A DNA stretch of 64,000 bases from Phragmites australis (taxonomy: Eukaryota > Streptophyta > Magnoliopsida > Poales > Poaceae): assembly GCF_958298935.1 (NCBI RefSeq), contig NC_084921.1, forward strand, positions 35,173,501 to 35,237,500, written 5' to 3'. Positions 12,300 through 24,567 of the stretch are shown piece after piece. Both the position numbers and the translations under genes were made by a program. The stretch's first letter is position 1, and every line of letters begins with the position of its first letter. A model generated the notes under the pieces. That model searched no databases. It was not told the DNA's origin and saw only the letters and a program-made list of their open reading frames with translations.

Positions 12300-12860
12300 C
12301 ATACATGAGGTACGCGTGAGTGAACAAAGGAGTAAGAATAATGCTGGTGAGGATTCATCGAGAGATGCTTTGCTGGTCATGGGTGATTGAGATAGGAAGA
12401 CTGATACAAAAAAGAAGAAGAATGGGTCGCAATGCTATAAATGCAAGGATTAGTGACATATGAAGAAATAATGTCTTGAACTAAAGAAGGATGTGACAAA
12501 TATTGTAGTTTCCACGAAAGATGACTCAAAGAGCGATAGTGATCATATTCTCATACTATCAAGGGAAAAATCTTGTGGTGAAGCGTGGTTGTTCTATTCG
12601 GTATGTTCCTATCATGCAACATCTAAGGAGTGATTCTCTTCATACACTGAGGGTTACCTTAGTATTGCTCATTTGGGAGATGACACGGGGTACGGTATTA
12701 TGAGACTTGACAACATCAAGTTGAAGACGTATGATGGACAAGAAGTGCTACTCGAGGTGTGCGACATATGTCGGAACTTAGGAGGAATCTAATCTCGCTC
12801 GGAATTTTGCATGAAGAAGATTAGTTCTATTAGGTGATGTTGGATAAGAAGACCTTGAAG
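12300..12860 (+). pseudogene. Decayed Copia gag zinc knuckle and protease region
   Basis: Conceptual translation shows a CYKCKD-x-GHMKK-x-C zinc knuckle (near 12430-12480) broken by two stop codons. It is followed by a protease-like stretch with CSYHATSKE, and then the RRNLISLGIL block that usually follows the protease in Copia polyproteins. Several stops and frame changes make it non-functional. Reverse transcriptase, RNase H and integrase are not seen downstream, so the element has lost most of pol. Confidence 0.7.
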
Positions 12861-13246
12861 GTAATGTAGGAATAGCAAGAATATGATGATAGGTGAGAAG
12901 ATATGAGCTCATCAGTACAAACTAAAGGGTGAAATCATGAAGGAGGGCACTACAAACTTTACGAAATTCATTTCTGGCAGCAAGACATCCTCATCAGGTT
13001 GTTCAAAGTGAGAAGCAGAGCTAGACGACTAAAGTCTTTGTACATAGGGGTTTGTACATGACGGCTTCAAGGTTGGCGTGCATATTCGTCCAATGTGGAG
13101 TTTTTTTAGGATATGAAGTCACTTATAGATAAACTTGAGTTTAAATTAGGTGGCTAGTGATAGAGCTAATCGGAATTGAGATCTTGGTAACTTTGATCTT
13201 GCGTTGGCTTTGTGATCTTAGTTATGCTTCCACATACTCTAATATG

Positions 13247-14042
13247 AATATTAGTGACGACGAATACTGGATAGTTACTATATCTAGACACCTTAGAGTT
13301 TCTCACAATTCTTGAGGCATATCTTTATCTTTAATAAGGGGATTCCTAGATAAAAGAAAAATATCCATATGTACCAAAGGCATCCTGTAAATAAGAATAT
13401 TTATTTCTAAGATCAGAAAGAAAGACTCAGAAGACGTACAATGGCCATATGTACCAAAGGCATCCCGTAAATATATATATCAGTGGCCCTGCTGAGGACA
13501 AGTCAAACAAGAGCTAGTAGAAGTCAAAGAAGTTTCTCAAACCATTCGACAAACTAGAAGACATTCGAAGTCAAGCAAGAAAGTCACCAACTAAATTTAG
13601 ATCTATCTAGACTACTTATATAGCCTCTTATAACAAACTCAGAGCAGTATAAGATAAAAATAACATATGATCATTATCCTAAGGAGACATAAACCTATAT
13701 AAAAACCATCGTGTGTTTTCTTGTGATTTGTCTACTCTAATCAGTCTTTACCTCTTCAACAAGTTTGTTAGATTGATCGTTCACAAATCATAAGAATTAG
13801 TATTGTCTCTATGCCTCCCCATGAATTCAGATGCGACCCTAGGGAAAATTACTTATGTTGGTTGTCTCTCAAAAGGTTCTTTTTAGAACACGAGAGGGTT
13901 TTCTTTATTTCCGATCGAGAATTAAACTACTTCATGGGAAACTGCTGCATTCTAAATAAATACACACACTCTCTCTCCATATATATATATATATATGACC
14001 TTCCAAATCTCTTGCATATGGCCTCTGGCTCAAAAGCTGACA

Positions 14043-14105
<63 letters not shown>

Positions 14106-14510
14106 GATATCCTTTTCTGTATTCTCCAATGTACATACTACTCTCTAATAGGTCTTTTCTAATGGGTGTACGAAAAAAACGTATGTACATCTTAAAAAGT
14201 AATATATACATCTAAAAGATATATACTTTAATTATAAAGAAATATACACATATCAAATAGTATATACATCAGTTATAACGGTATGTACTCGACTTACTTT
14301 CTATGATGTATATACTTACTCTCGACTCGATTCACAGTTGATCCCGTTATAAATAAAATATATACATACTTTCTGAGTATGCATATTGGGAGTAAAAAAA
14401 TCATCATACTGTTTTATTGATGTGGTAGAACTTAGCAACGCCTGCAACTATGTCATGTACTTTTTTATTCATTCTTATTGATTTCCCACTGTCTTCGAAA
14501 TATAATGACT
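13247..14510. other. Unassigned AT-rich stretch with a dispersed direct repeat
   Basis: A word of about 28 bp starting CCATATGTACCAAAGGCATC occurs at 13365 and again at 13445 (80-bp period, one or two changes). The stretch up to about 13830 has a TATATAAAA-like motif near 13700 and could be a degraded LTR, but I found no termini. Short AT repeats lie at 13979-13997. Confidence 0.35.
14045..14106. repeat. (AC)n microsatellite followed by (AT)n
   Basis: About 24 AC units at 14045-14093, running directly into a short AT tract. Open frames that cross it on both strands are artefacts of the repeat. Confidence 0.95.
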
Positions 14511-14514
14511 ATTA

Positions 14515-14763
14515 CTCCATTTTCTCTTTTTTATTTGACGTTTTTTCGTCTTCAAGACGCAAATTTGACCACAACTTTTTAGTATAACTTTGTAGCAGTA
14601 AATACTAATGAAATTATATGTTTATGAAATCATTTGAAAAAACAAATCTAGTCACAATTTTTGCATATCGCCGATCTTGATACTTAAATTTATGGGTAAA
14701 GTTTAGAAAGGTTTGTGCCTTTACAACACGGACTCTAGTTCGTCAAACAAAAAGAATGGAGAG
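14515..14763. mobile_element. Stowaway-like MITE (249 bp)
   Basis: The ends read CTCCATTTTCTC... on the left and, inward from the right, CTCTCCATTCTTTTTG.... Both continue to a shared TTTGACG. The element is flanked by TA on each side (14513-14514 and 14764-14765), the target duplication of Tc1/Mariner-type MITEs. No coding capacity. Confidence 0.75.
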
Positions 14764-15105
14764 TAATTTTTATAACTTCATATCAATATATTTTCATATA
14801 ACCACATTTTTGCTAAAGCATTTCTAAATACAAATGTAGTAAAATAGTTCGTTAAGCCAATCTTGGTCCAGTTTGATAGTGTTAAACATATTGTTAGTCA
14901 ACGAGATGCGGCGCTGGCAAAGCTCTGTGGTCATTCTGGCTCGAGCGCCTGTTTGCGCCTTCCTGATCACCAAACTATGGGCTAGAGTGGGCCAAAACTT
15001 AAAAGAAAGTACCGGTAGTCCGACCCAGCATGAACACTTTACTATTTTCTAATGGCAAGCGCCTACGAATATCATTTGTCCCATTTGATTTCTAACTGAT
15101 GGATA

Positions 15106-15325
15106 GGCGCTTGTTTGGTGGAGCTTCACTTCTAATAATTTTTAGAGCTGATTATTCTTAGCTTTAAATTTTTTTAAAGCTAGAGTTATGAATAGATTGA
15201 GAGTATTTTATTTAGATATCTTGTTCTTATTTTAAATTGAAAATAGATATTTAAATCATTTTATTTTATCTTATAAACTCTAAATCCTATATAGATATTA
15301 GAGATGAAGCTCTACCCAACAGGGT
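15106..15325. mobile_element. Small MITE, family with GTTTGG..AGAGCT ends (copy 1)
   Basis: The left end reads GCTTGTTTGGTGGAGCTTCA; the right end read inward is CCTGTTGGGTAGAGCTTCA. It has an AT-rich middle and no coding capacity. Similar ends and interior words (AAAATAGAT..TTTAA..TCATTTTATTTTA) recur at 24568-24785. I could not fix the target duplication. Confidence 0.55.
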
Positions 15326-15641
15326 CCAGTTGCATGCTCTGCTAGTGCCATTTTGATACTGCAGCTGCAGCAAGCCAGCCAGCAACTGGCTAGAAAGCAG
15401 CTGGGAGAAGGGAGGATTCGAACCGATCCAGTTCCCTATTCGACGTGAGACGCTCGCTGCTTAACCCAAGCCCACCTGGGGCTCCAGCCCTGGCGAACCA
15501 TATTGATGACATGCTTAGCCACCGTGCAGGCCCCCGCTCAGTCGTTCTAACTCGAAAGCAAGTGATGCAGGCCCTCCTTGCACAAAAGGTGCGTCCGTGG
15601 GTCCTCCTACACACCTCCCGTCTCGGTGGGCACGGCAAGAA

Positions 15642-16670
15642 GATTTTTTTTTTATTTTTACATTTTCTTACTTAAAAAATTAAATAAATAGGCTTCGGAT
15701 GAAAAAGTCCTTGCAGCCAGAGGGCGGTTAGCCCACTATTCCCGCAGTGAATAGTATTTATGCGCTCAAATTTCTCTTTCCATGTCCTCCGATTAAAAAA
15801 GTGGTTTTCTGTTACTCTAAAAATCCTAATTTTTTTTTACATGTTTTATAATTCATGTGTAACCCATTTTAATTGGATTCACCTAAAAAATATGTGTAAA
15901 ATTTAAACTAAAATTCTTTAAAAAATAGTACTTTTATAAATTCTAAAAATTATTAGGGCATCAAATAAATTCCTAAAAATCTAGAAAAAGTTCACTAATA
16001 TTCTTATTATATGATGGAGTAATTTTTAAATTATTTTTAGCCCTAGGTTATATGGTGAAAAAGTGATTTCCTTTCTAATGCCCCATTTATATGTATTTTT
16101 ATAATTTCATATGATATTCTTTTTTTAACTCTATTTGAATTCAAACATATACAAACCTAGGGCAGAAAATAATTTTAAAAATTAGTCTATCATATAAGAA
16201 GAATATTAATGAATTTTTCTAGATTTTTAAGAATTTATTTGATGCCCTAACAATTTCTAAAAATTATAAAAATATCTTTTTTTAAGAATTTTAGTTTAAA
16301 TTCTACACATAGTTTTTAGTGAATCTAATTAAAATGGTTGCATATAGATTATGAAATATGTTAAAAAAAATAAGATTTTTGAAGTAACAGAAGAACACTA
16401 TTTTTAACAGAGCAAGTAGGAAGAGAAAATTTAACGGCTGAGTACTGTTCAATATGGGAACAGTAGACTAACCGTCCTCTCATGTGGCTGCAAGAGCTAA
16501 CCACCTTTTGAGATGGCAGTAAGGACTACACTTACTACCGTGATATCTTTACCGCTCGTTGAAAGAACTGTAGCTCTTTAAGAGAACGGTAAACGTTATT
16601 TTTGTAAAAAAATTTATCCGAAGTTTATTTATTTAATTTTTTAAGTTAGAAAATGTAAAAAAAAAAGCTC
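15642..16670. mobile_element. Mutator-like non-autonomous element with very long inverted repeats (1029 bp)
   Basis: The two halves are inverted copies of each other over roughly 400 bp or more. For example, TTACATTTTCTTACTTAAAA near 15660 matches the reverse complement of 16630-16660, and the block near 16000 (TTTTTAGCCCTAGGTT) matches the reverse complement near 16155. A perfect 9-bp target duplication, CGGCAAGAA, flanks it (15633-15641 and 16671-16679). The 9-bp duplication and long inverted repeats are typical of Mutator-like MITEs. It has no transposase. Confidence 0.88.
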
Positions 16671-16679
16671 CGGCAAGAA

Positions 16680-19600
16680 CCGGTTCTTGAAGGCCTGGGC
16701 GCGACCGTGGCGCGGTGTTGAGGGTGCGCCGGCTCGGCACCTGACCCTGTGCTCCACGCGAGACGCCCTCTGCCTAGCCTAGGCCCACCTCGTCGACAAG
16801 CCCAGCCGGACCGGACACGCGCAGACGTGCAGACAACCCAAACCTCCTCGCCCTAGTGGAGAACGCGCCCGTGGGCCGTCGCCACCCGCGCCGCCGCTCG
16901 GCACGCACCTCCCGCCACGGCAAGAACCGCCGGGTTACGGGGGGCGCGACGTCGCGAGCCGAGTGGTTTCGTAGCATGCGTACGACAAGACGTCAGACGT
17001 GCACGGGCTCCAGAATCCCTCGCGTGGCGCGGTGTTTGGGGCAAGCAGCGGGCGTGTTTCGTACGTGCTCGTTGGTTTCGGCGTTCCGGTGGGGGGCTTG
17101 GTTGCCGGCTTGCAGGTGGTCCGTGGATGCAGGTGTGAACGCGATTCGTCCATCCACCTGGGCTTGCACGGAACGTCTGTGGTCTCTGGACTATGCACTA
17201 CATAGTACTGTATCAACAGTATATCGTCGAGTAAACGATCACGGGGTTTCGTACCAGCAGTAGTACAACGTACTAGGGATTCTGACGCATGGCATCGGCA
17301 GCTGTGAATATGAGACCAAACTACTGCTTGCTGGCTGGTCCTTGGACGGTTGGACCTTGGGCACCAACTCACCATTGGCTTTGGTAGTTCGATGTGTCGC
17401 TAGGGGATTCATGCACTTGTTCTTTTTTTTTTGGCGAATGATTCATGCACTTGTTCTTAACAGACAGCGTTGGCTGCAGGGATTTTGTACCCCGATTCGC
17501 TTGGTCGTGGCTGGGTTCAGTGCACGCTTAGAAAAAAGGGTGTCGTGTCGTACTCGTGGCGTGCCTACCTTCGAATGGCGCACCTGCCGTCTCGCGATTC
17601 GGGGATAATAAGAGCTAGCTGTTCAGCAGCATAACTCAAAGAAGCTCGGCTGAAGTCGGTCTCAGCTCTGAACTCTGAAGCACGGCGTCTACAATTCTAC
17701 ATGCATGCGCGCACGTACGGTGAAGTTCTTCCTGGCTTGTGATTGAGAGTACTTTTTTCTTTTTGCCAGAAGCCTGTGTATTCACGAGATCCCAGTTGCA
17801 GCAGCGCTGCTTCCTGCGCGAACCAGATCAGATCCAGACGTGCTGAACTTGACCAGCGAACTTGTTGGTGCAAATTGACAATTTGTTTCCCTCAAATAGA
17901 TACTGAAACAGCACTACGCGGTTTTGGGTCGATATAATCCTCGCCGTCCTAGAAAAATTTGTTTCCTCAAGGGCAGCTTGTACGGCCGACCCCGACAGCG
18001 TTGAGAAGCTGCAGCGCGTTGCACGGCACGACCAGCTACGAAACAAGCGCATCATGCCACGGAATATGGGTTGCCTGCTCAGTATTTTATATGCGCCTAG
18101 TCCAGGCCGCAACGATTATTCTGCACAGGTCTTCAGGGCGGTCAACAAACCATCACCAATGACAGGCCGGAGCGGAGAATCTGCATCGACATCTCTACAT
18201 GAAAGCAGAAAAGGCGTCAGGGAACAGCAGCAAGTACGCATCGTGTCATGCGACCCAGCAGAGATACGCACGATGCTCGGTTGCTCGCTCTTGAACTAGT
18301 TCGAATCTAATCCGATCTCGGGATGTCCCATTCAATTAAAAATTAATCAATGTACTAGCCTACCTGCCCGTGATTTGATTATCCCTTTTAAAGGGTGCTA
18401 AGGAATAAGGAATGAGTTTTTTATCGGCGTTTTCCAACGACGCGATCTTGGTTGGAGATATGCGGACGGGGGACGGGAGCTCGAGCCCTCGTCAGCTCGA
18501 TTCTGCCATCGAGTTTCATGCTCGTTTGATAAGGAATGGGTTTATTAAGTTTGGAATGACTTGTTTAAAAATTCTTTTGTATTTGTCTCACTTTTATCAT
18601 TTCTATATTTTTTCTATGCTCCATCCAAGTTGGCTTGTGCTACCTCCAAACAGTTATTTTTGCCGTTGTCTGGTGTTTTTTTACACTCCATACGATATAA
18701 AGAGTTAAAGGCATTCTAATCCCCCATTTTTTCTCGAAAAAGCTATCTGCCCAGACAATCCTACCCATAATGTAGCCGTAAGGTTGTCTGGTGGGACGGC
18801 TGGGTCGGAAGACCCAGTTTACGTGTAGCAGCTCTTTTTCTTCTCTATTCCCGCGTATCAGGGGCCGTGGGGTTACCTACATACTCCCTCTGAATGAATA
18901 ACGTAAACAGTGACCTCTGCCTGCATCCAATGCTCTGAAGGTCACGTCTCGTGAAAAGGCCTAGCTTAAGCCAGAGAACGTTTTCGTCATTATTAAAGTA
19001 TGGAAGGATGGATGGCTACACCAGTAGCGTTGTACACCGAGATGCTACTCGGCACCTAATTGATCTTACTTTGATGGGACACGCGCTTTTAGTGCAGTAA
19101 TACTAGCAAGTTGAGTAGTGTTTACTTAATTTCCGATCACTGCTGATGCTGCTTCGTCTGGTACTGTTTCACAGCCTTGTTTGGTCATCTGGTACCAGTA
19201 GCCAGTAGGTTTTTTTCTGGTAATGTCGTACGAATAGTACCATCCATGGGGACATGCACAGCACACAGTCCAGTGCTGCTGTCGGATTCAGGACGTTGAA
19301 CCAACGTTGGTGTGTTTCAAAGAGGCCCTGGGCAACTCCCCTTTAGCATAGAAGGTGATTTTCTTCACGTCCACCTTTCTATCTCATCACAGTCAGTAGC
19401 TAACCGCTTTGTCAAAACTGATGGCGACCGCTCACGGACAAGTTAGAAGCACCAGCATGATTTTACGGCAAGTTGATAGAATTTAGCACATCTAACACGA
19501 CCCGCTCTGCCCTGAAGCTTTTACAAATCAAGCACTGTTACACTCTCGGCTCTGGAGCAATGATTAGTAGGCGAAATTTTTTTCAGCGAATTCAACCGGC

Positions 19601-21400
19601 GTCCAAGAAAGCAAGCCGCAACTGACTCAACCAACAACGAGGACCGTTCCGGCCGTATAGCACGCAAAAGTCTCGGGGACCATCTCTGCTTGGGCTACTC
19701 ATTCCAACAAGCCTCATTTTCCAGAAGAGAAAACAGAGAGGAGATGAGAGAAAGAGAAGGACCTGTCTGATCGGGGCGTTACCTGCCCGGTGCTAAATGT
19801 TCAGAGTGTACGCTCTCCAGCGCTCGATTCAGCTTGCAAGTGGAAATGTTTCACAATTTAGAGCCGTCCTCGATAGGAAACTTTGTGTGAAGTTTACCTG
19901 TTTCAGTAGTTTCCGTGGCTGAATTTCAGATACGGAAATGGTTGTTGAAACTATTTGGTTGGTGCCATGTGCTCCTGGATAAGGCATGAGTGCCAAATGA
20001 CAAATCTACATGAGCTTAATTAGGTGAGCCTGTGCTTTCGCCACTGGCTCAAGATAGGATTCAAGGGGTAAGTACGGGTGCGTCTATCAGCAAATTCTTG
20101 TTCAGGGTACCCGTGCAATGACGCATCAGGACCACCCGATCCATGGGTCCAGCCCAATTTCTGTTCTGCCCTTTTAGGACCACAGCTGCATGCATCCGAG
20201 GCTAACGACCTGGACGTCGCTCTGAGCTCATGCACCCACATGACCAAATTTCTGCTGAGTGGGCGCACAAGGGGAATAATAGCCTGGTCATCTTTTTAGT
20301 AGTCGTATCGATGATTTGGTAAACCAAAGCCACGAGGCTTTGTAGTGGTGTTATGTAAACGCTCGTGGCTATCGTTTCATTTCTTTCTGAATAGTTGTGA
20401 ACTGTTGATCCCGTTTGTAACACGAGAATTTATACTTAGAAACCCAAAATTAATTAGCGGGGCTCACACAACTCGCTCGCCCTAGCGCTACGCTCCCACC
20501 ACATCTTCAATCCCCCTTCTCCTCTGGCTTTAACATCCTCGCCACCTTCCTGGTCAATAGTATAGGGGTAGTTGAATCATCAAATAAAGTCTTGTACTAG
20601 TTTAGATCTACTAAGATAAGGATTCAGCCTCTTTATAGCCGCAAGTGTGATTGGAGATATCTGCTTGCTCCATCTCTTCATCGGTGGTGATGGCGGCTTC
20701 GGCAAATTTTCCTGTAAAGATTTGGGAAAGTATGTATTCCTCTGCCTTATTTGGAACAGGTTCAATAGAATTTTGCTATCCTAGTTTGGGTGCTTCTTTC
20801 GGGTTGTTGATGCTACAATCAGCAGTGTCAACGTTGTGTTCTGGATCACTGGCTTTTTCAGTGGTGTTGGGTTGCTAATTTGCCAAGGAAACAAAAATAG
20901 TGGCCGATGCTCATTTATAGGCTTTTGCACGTGCATGAGTTGGCCAACGTTGAGGTTGTGCGCGATCGTCTGCACACATCTCTTGTGACGTAGCAAGAAT
21001 TGGAGCTTCTTTTTGTTTTGGTAGATAATTTGTGTCCCTCATTCTTGATGTTCTTTGTCTCCATACGCTCTCGCGGTGGTACAGTGATGTCCTAAAACTA
21101 GAGATAAGAATTAGTATCTGTATATGTGTAGCTATGCTAATCTTCATGTCCTTTATGTAAAATCAGAGTTGTAATCTCTGTCATTACTTTAATATAATTT
21201 ATGTCCTTTTTAGAAAAAAAGATAATTTATACTTACATTTGGCAAGATTAATTGAACTGTCCTCTATGTACTTTGAATGCAATCCTTGTGTTCAAAACAT
21301 GGCCTTAATCTATCATCCATGTGGTAAAATAATTTTGTTTGGCATCATTACGTTCTTTCCATTTGAATGTTGTGCCTAGCAGATGGCCCTTCTTGAGCGA
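16680..21400. other. Intergenic sequence, nothing assigned
   Basis: About 4.7 kb. 16680-17250 is GC-rich and 17300-18300 moderately so, but translations in all frames lack recognisable domains and no convincing exon chain appears. The rest is ordinary mixed sequence. I see no RNA gene or transposon with clear ends. Confidence 0.45.
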
Positions 21401-21408
21401 TGGCTGCC

Positions 21409-21866
21409 TAGGCATGTCAACGGGTCTCGATCCCCGTTTCTCAACGGGGAATTCCTTTATTAGGGGACGGGGATGGGATCATTTTTTCCCCCACAGGGAG
21501 TTTAGTGGGGGAAAAATCCCCCCTGTTCGGTATGGCGGGGACGGGGATGGTTCCCCATCTCCCGTCTCCGTTTCCCCACGAGGCCCCGAATATCTATAAA
21601 CTTTACTTGTATTGAGCTGGGCTTACTTAACTTCAATCGGCCCAGCCCAAAAATTTCTGTCTAACTCCAATCGGTTTAGCCCAAAATTCCTTCTTGATAG
21701 CGGGGACGGGGACCCCGTCGGGTACCCATTCCCCGCGCGGGGGCAGGGATGGGAGAATTTTTTTCCCCGCGAGCGGGGACAAGGATGGGGACGGGGAATT
21801 TTCCCCCAATCGGGAACGGGGATGGTTACCCATTCTCCACAGGAATTTTCCCCGTTGACATGCCTA
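21409..21866. mobile_element. Non-autonomous hAT element (458 bp)
   Basis: The terminal inverted repeat TAGGCATGTCAACGGG is present at both ends. The flanking 8-bp target duplication is TGGCTGCC (21401-21408) and CGGCTGCC (21867-21874), 7 of 8 matching. The interior is packed with GGGGACGGGGATGG and its complement CCCCGTCCC, the usual subterminal repeat array. The glycine/proline-rich open frames across it are by-products of the repeat. Confidence 0.9.
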
Positions 21867-21874
21867 CGGCTGCC

Positions 21875-23470
21875 TGGTTGGCTACTACGGTCTATGAGCA
21901 AAGCTGGATGCGTGCATGACACGGCACTGATGTTTCATGCTATGCAGTGCTTGTCTCTGGGGACAAGAGAGAAAGGGCCTTTCGCCAAGAAGCAGCGGAA
22001 TCCGCATCCACAAGGCACAAAGGCCACGTCTCCCCTTCGTATTCCCTTTTCTCTCGGTCTCTCTACATCCATGGCCCACTTGTGTGCGGCCAAGTGAAAG
22101 TATTGCTGCATTCCCATAGGGAATGAAGCAGCTATTTTTAACTGATTCATTAGCACCGGTGACTGCACATGTAGCTCTGTGGCAGTTACAGCAAGAAGAG
22201 CATTTCTCTGGATAGCAGGCGTGGTGCACTAATTCGTGTCTTATGAGTATATCAAGAAAGCGTCACAACTCTTGTCATTTCGCACTCAGTGTAGGAACAG
22301 CTCTAGGCTCTAGCTGCTTTGCGTTGTTCAAAAGTCCGTTTAAAGTTTGTGAATTTGCAGTTTCGTTAGTATTTCTGATTTTTTTTCTTGCACATGTATA
22401 CTAAATAAGTTAATTGTGACACTAATACGAGAACAGACGTTGAAATTTATCTAAATAACCACTCTTTCTCAATAACAGACACAATACCCATATCAAAGAA
22501 ACTCTTTTCTCCTTCTCCCTCTTACTCTTCCTCCTCCTCCTCCCTCCCCCCCCCCCCCCCTCCTTTTTTCTCTTTTCCTCCTCCTTCATCCTCATCTTCC
22601 TTCTCCTACCTCACTCTTTATTTTTCGTGTTCCAATAGGTAGGGGAGCTTGAGCCCCTCCCCCATAAAATCTGCCGTTGCTCTTTCTACATAAAAAAGGC
22701 CAGCATGATTTCATTTACATATGAATTTATCAATAAAGCAGTTTGCCAAAATCCAATTGAGTGTGTTCATTGTGACAGCCTGATGTATTTCAAGTAGCAG
22801 GCATCTGTCTTTGCCAGTGGTAGAGTATTGACAGTGAGAAAATGGAAGCATATAAGAAATTCTACATTTCATCGCCCAAAAGTTAATTTGCGACATGGTA
22901 CTCCACACGAATGTGCCATCAACACATGCATGTTTTTTCTAAAGGAAATTGATCACGAAGAGTCTAGTGTTCTATTGATTTCTGGTAGTTGCGATAATTA
23001 TAGATACACACCACAATTTAATAGAACCCCTAAAGATATATAAAACTACAACTAAGGATTTGTTTGGTATGGATCCAGATTCTGTCAGAAACGTTTCGGT
23101 TTTGAATTCTATAAGAAATGTTTCTCTCGTGAATCAGAATCACCTCTGAAAATTATTTGGTTAGTTGGCTGGATTTGATTCTTAAAAGAGAGGATGGTGG
23201 TGCAATTAACCACTTTACTCTTATGCTGGTATGTTGTTTTTTTAATTTTATTTGCATTCTTTTGTCTCACATTGATCATTCATATTAGCCAAAGCTACGT
23301 GTCTAAGATGTCATGTATATACAAGTAGCGTGCTCTTTTAAACCAACATATTCTTTTCTCTACAACAAAATTTAGGAATTAAGAACCTTATTTTATAAAC
23401 TAACTACAAAATCGCACAGCACAACACCCACCGAGTCGCCTCTTCTGGATCCCCAAATCCCTCTTCACCC
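21875..23470. other. Intergenic sequence with a poly-pyrimidine tract
   Basis: A CT-rich stretch at 22495-22600 includes a run of about 15 C (22546-22560). Sequence at 23050-23250 has MITE-like words (TTTGTTTGGTATGG) but no complementary end was found. No gene is supported before the fragment at 23471. Confidence 0.45.
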
Positions 23471-23849
23471 ATGGATCACCACCACCACTACCAGCCATTG
23501 TTGCCAATGGAGAACTCCGTGGGAGGGGGGGGGGCCTCCAAGCCGCCCATCACAGCCTCCACACCCAACTCGTGCCTCATCTCCGTGCTCCTCTCCCACC
23601 CCTCCGCCACCACCAGCGGCACAACCGTCTACTCTAGATCCTGCACCCTCCATGATGAGGACATCGCTTCTTTGGATATACATACAAGGTAAATTCGTTT
23701 CTCACTATTCATATTTTCTTGGTAAAGAATAAGATACTATTAAGTTTTATGTTGTTTTGTTGCTTAGGAACTTGAGAGAAGTACTACAATCTTATTTGGA
23801 CGTCATCACTCGAATGCCAAGTCTACTCGGACTCCAAGTCGAGTCCTAG
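23471..23849 (+). pseudogene. Two-exon gene fragment of unknown family (99 residues)
   Basis: Exon 1 (23471-23688) starts ATG with four histidine codons and ends in phase 2 at an AG|GTAAAT donor. A 79-nt intron (23689-23767) ends GCTTAG. Exon 2 (23768-23849) restores an arginine codon and continues NLREVLQSYLDVITRM before a stop. The helix-like second exon, the normal-looking short intron and the absence of any stop across the join argue for a real gene origin. I do not recognise the family. The protein is short, the sequence after the stop is AT-rich, and no later exons are evident. It is best read as a 5' fragment of a larger gene, truncated or copied by a transposon, rather than a complete gene. 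Confidence 0.45.
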
Positions 23850-24567
23850 TCGAATTCCAAAGTTTACTCTAAGTCTAGTCGGACTCAGGCTTATGGTTGA
23901 GTTCCAGTACAACACGTTAATAGAACGGGCATAACTTTCGTATACAGAGTCAATTAAGACGTTCTTGGATTTGCTGGAAAGCTTATGACAAGACATTTCT
24001 AATGGATTTAGTCTCACACTTAGATTTTTTATAGATTAATCATAGTCGATGAAATAAGGTATTGCATCACTGTTGCGGGTCTTGTAAGCGTGTCGAGGTT
24101 GGAGTTCAGATTGTGTACGCCTCTTTATAGGGCCACGCAACCTTAGGTCGACCTCCTTATGTCCCTGCTATACATATACAGTAACCATTGTAGTTTAGAT
24201 CCGGGTTTTACTTAGATTTTTTGTTTAGATAGTTTTGCCACTTGTTCGGTTTGTGGAACCCTAACTTAAGTGCTTCATTGATAATTAGCAATATTCAGAT
24301 TACATCTATATGTTCTTGCTTTTGTTCTTGATTCGCTTACAGGAAACAGAACCGATTCCATGAATTAAATGTCCCCTAAGTCCTTGTTAGCCTCTAGAGA
24401 TAACTACCAACATCAAAGAAGTATAGAGCAACACTTTCCTGTTTAGCATCATATTCTATTGGTGGGTGGTGTCGACCTAGGCCCGCCTGGCAGCCGTCGA
24501 AAGGTTTGTTGTGGGATGCCATCTCCAAGCTTGAGCAGTAATCTGATGATGTCACCTGTAATGAAAC
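23850..24567. other. Intergenic sequence, nothing assigned
   Basis: About 700 bp of mixed sequence downstream of the exon pair at 23471-23849. No open frame, repeat or RNA gene that I can support. Confidence 0.4.

Larger units (their letters stand above)
6647..13246 (+). mobile_element. Broken Ty1/Copia retrotransposon with a nested insertion
   Basis: A candidate 5' LTR (about 6647-6870, starting TGATAGAG) is followed by a primer-binding site at 6872-6883. A shortened candidate 3' LTR (about 13159-13246) also starts TGATAGAG. About 61 bp near the ends of the two (6810-6870 and 13186-13246) align with roughly 80% identity. Decayed gag and protease coding remnants lie at 12300-12860. No reverse transcriptase or integrase is recognisable, and a 3.1 kb unrelated LTR element sits inside at 7262-10386. 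No clean 5-bp target duplication was found, so the exact limits are tentative. Confidence 0.5.

Noticed and set aside
13370..13830. Possible pararetrovirus or LTR promoter segment
   Set aside because: There is a TATA-like motif and a direct repeat, but no coding domain, termini or primer site; too weak to call.
13811..14215. Open frame of 134 codons on the plus strand and its mirror on the minus strand
   Set aside because: They run through (AC)n/(AT)n microsatellites and contain HT/CV dipeptide runs; not coding.
21339..22097. Glycine/proline-rich frames across the hAT element
   Set aside because: Products of the GGGGACGGGG subterminal repeats; not genes.
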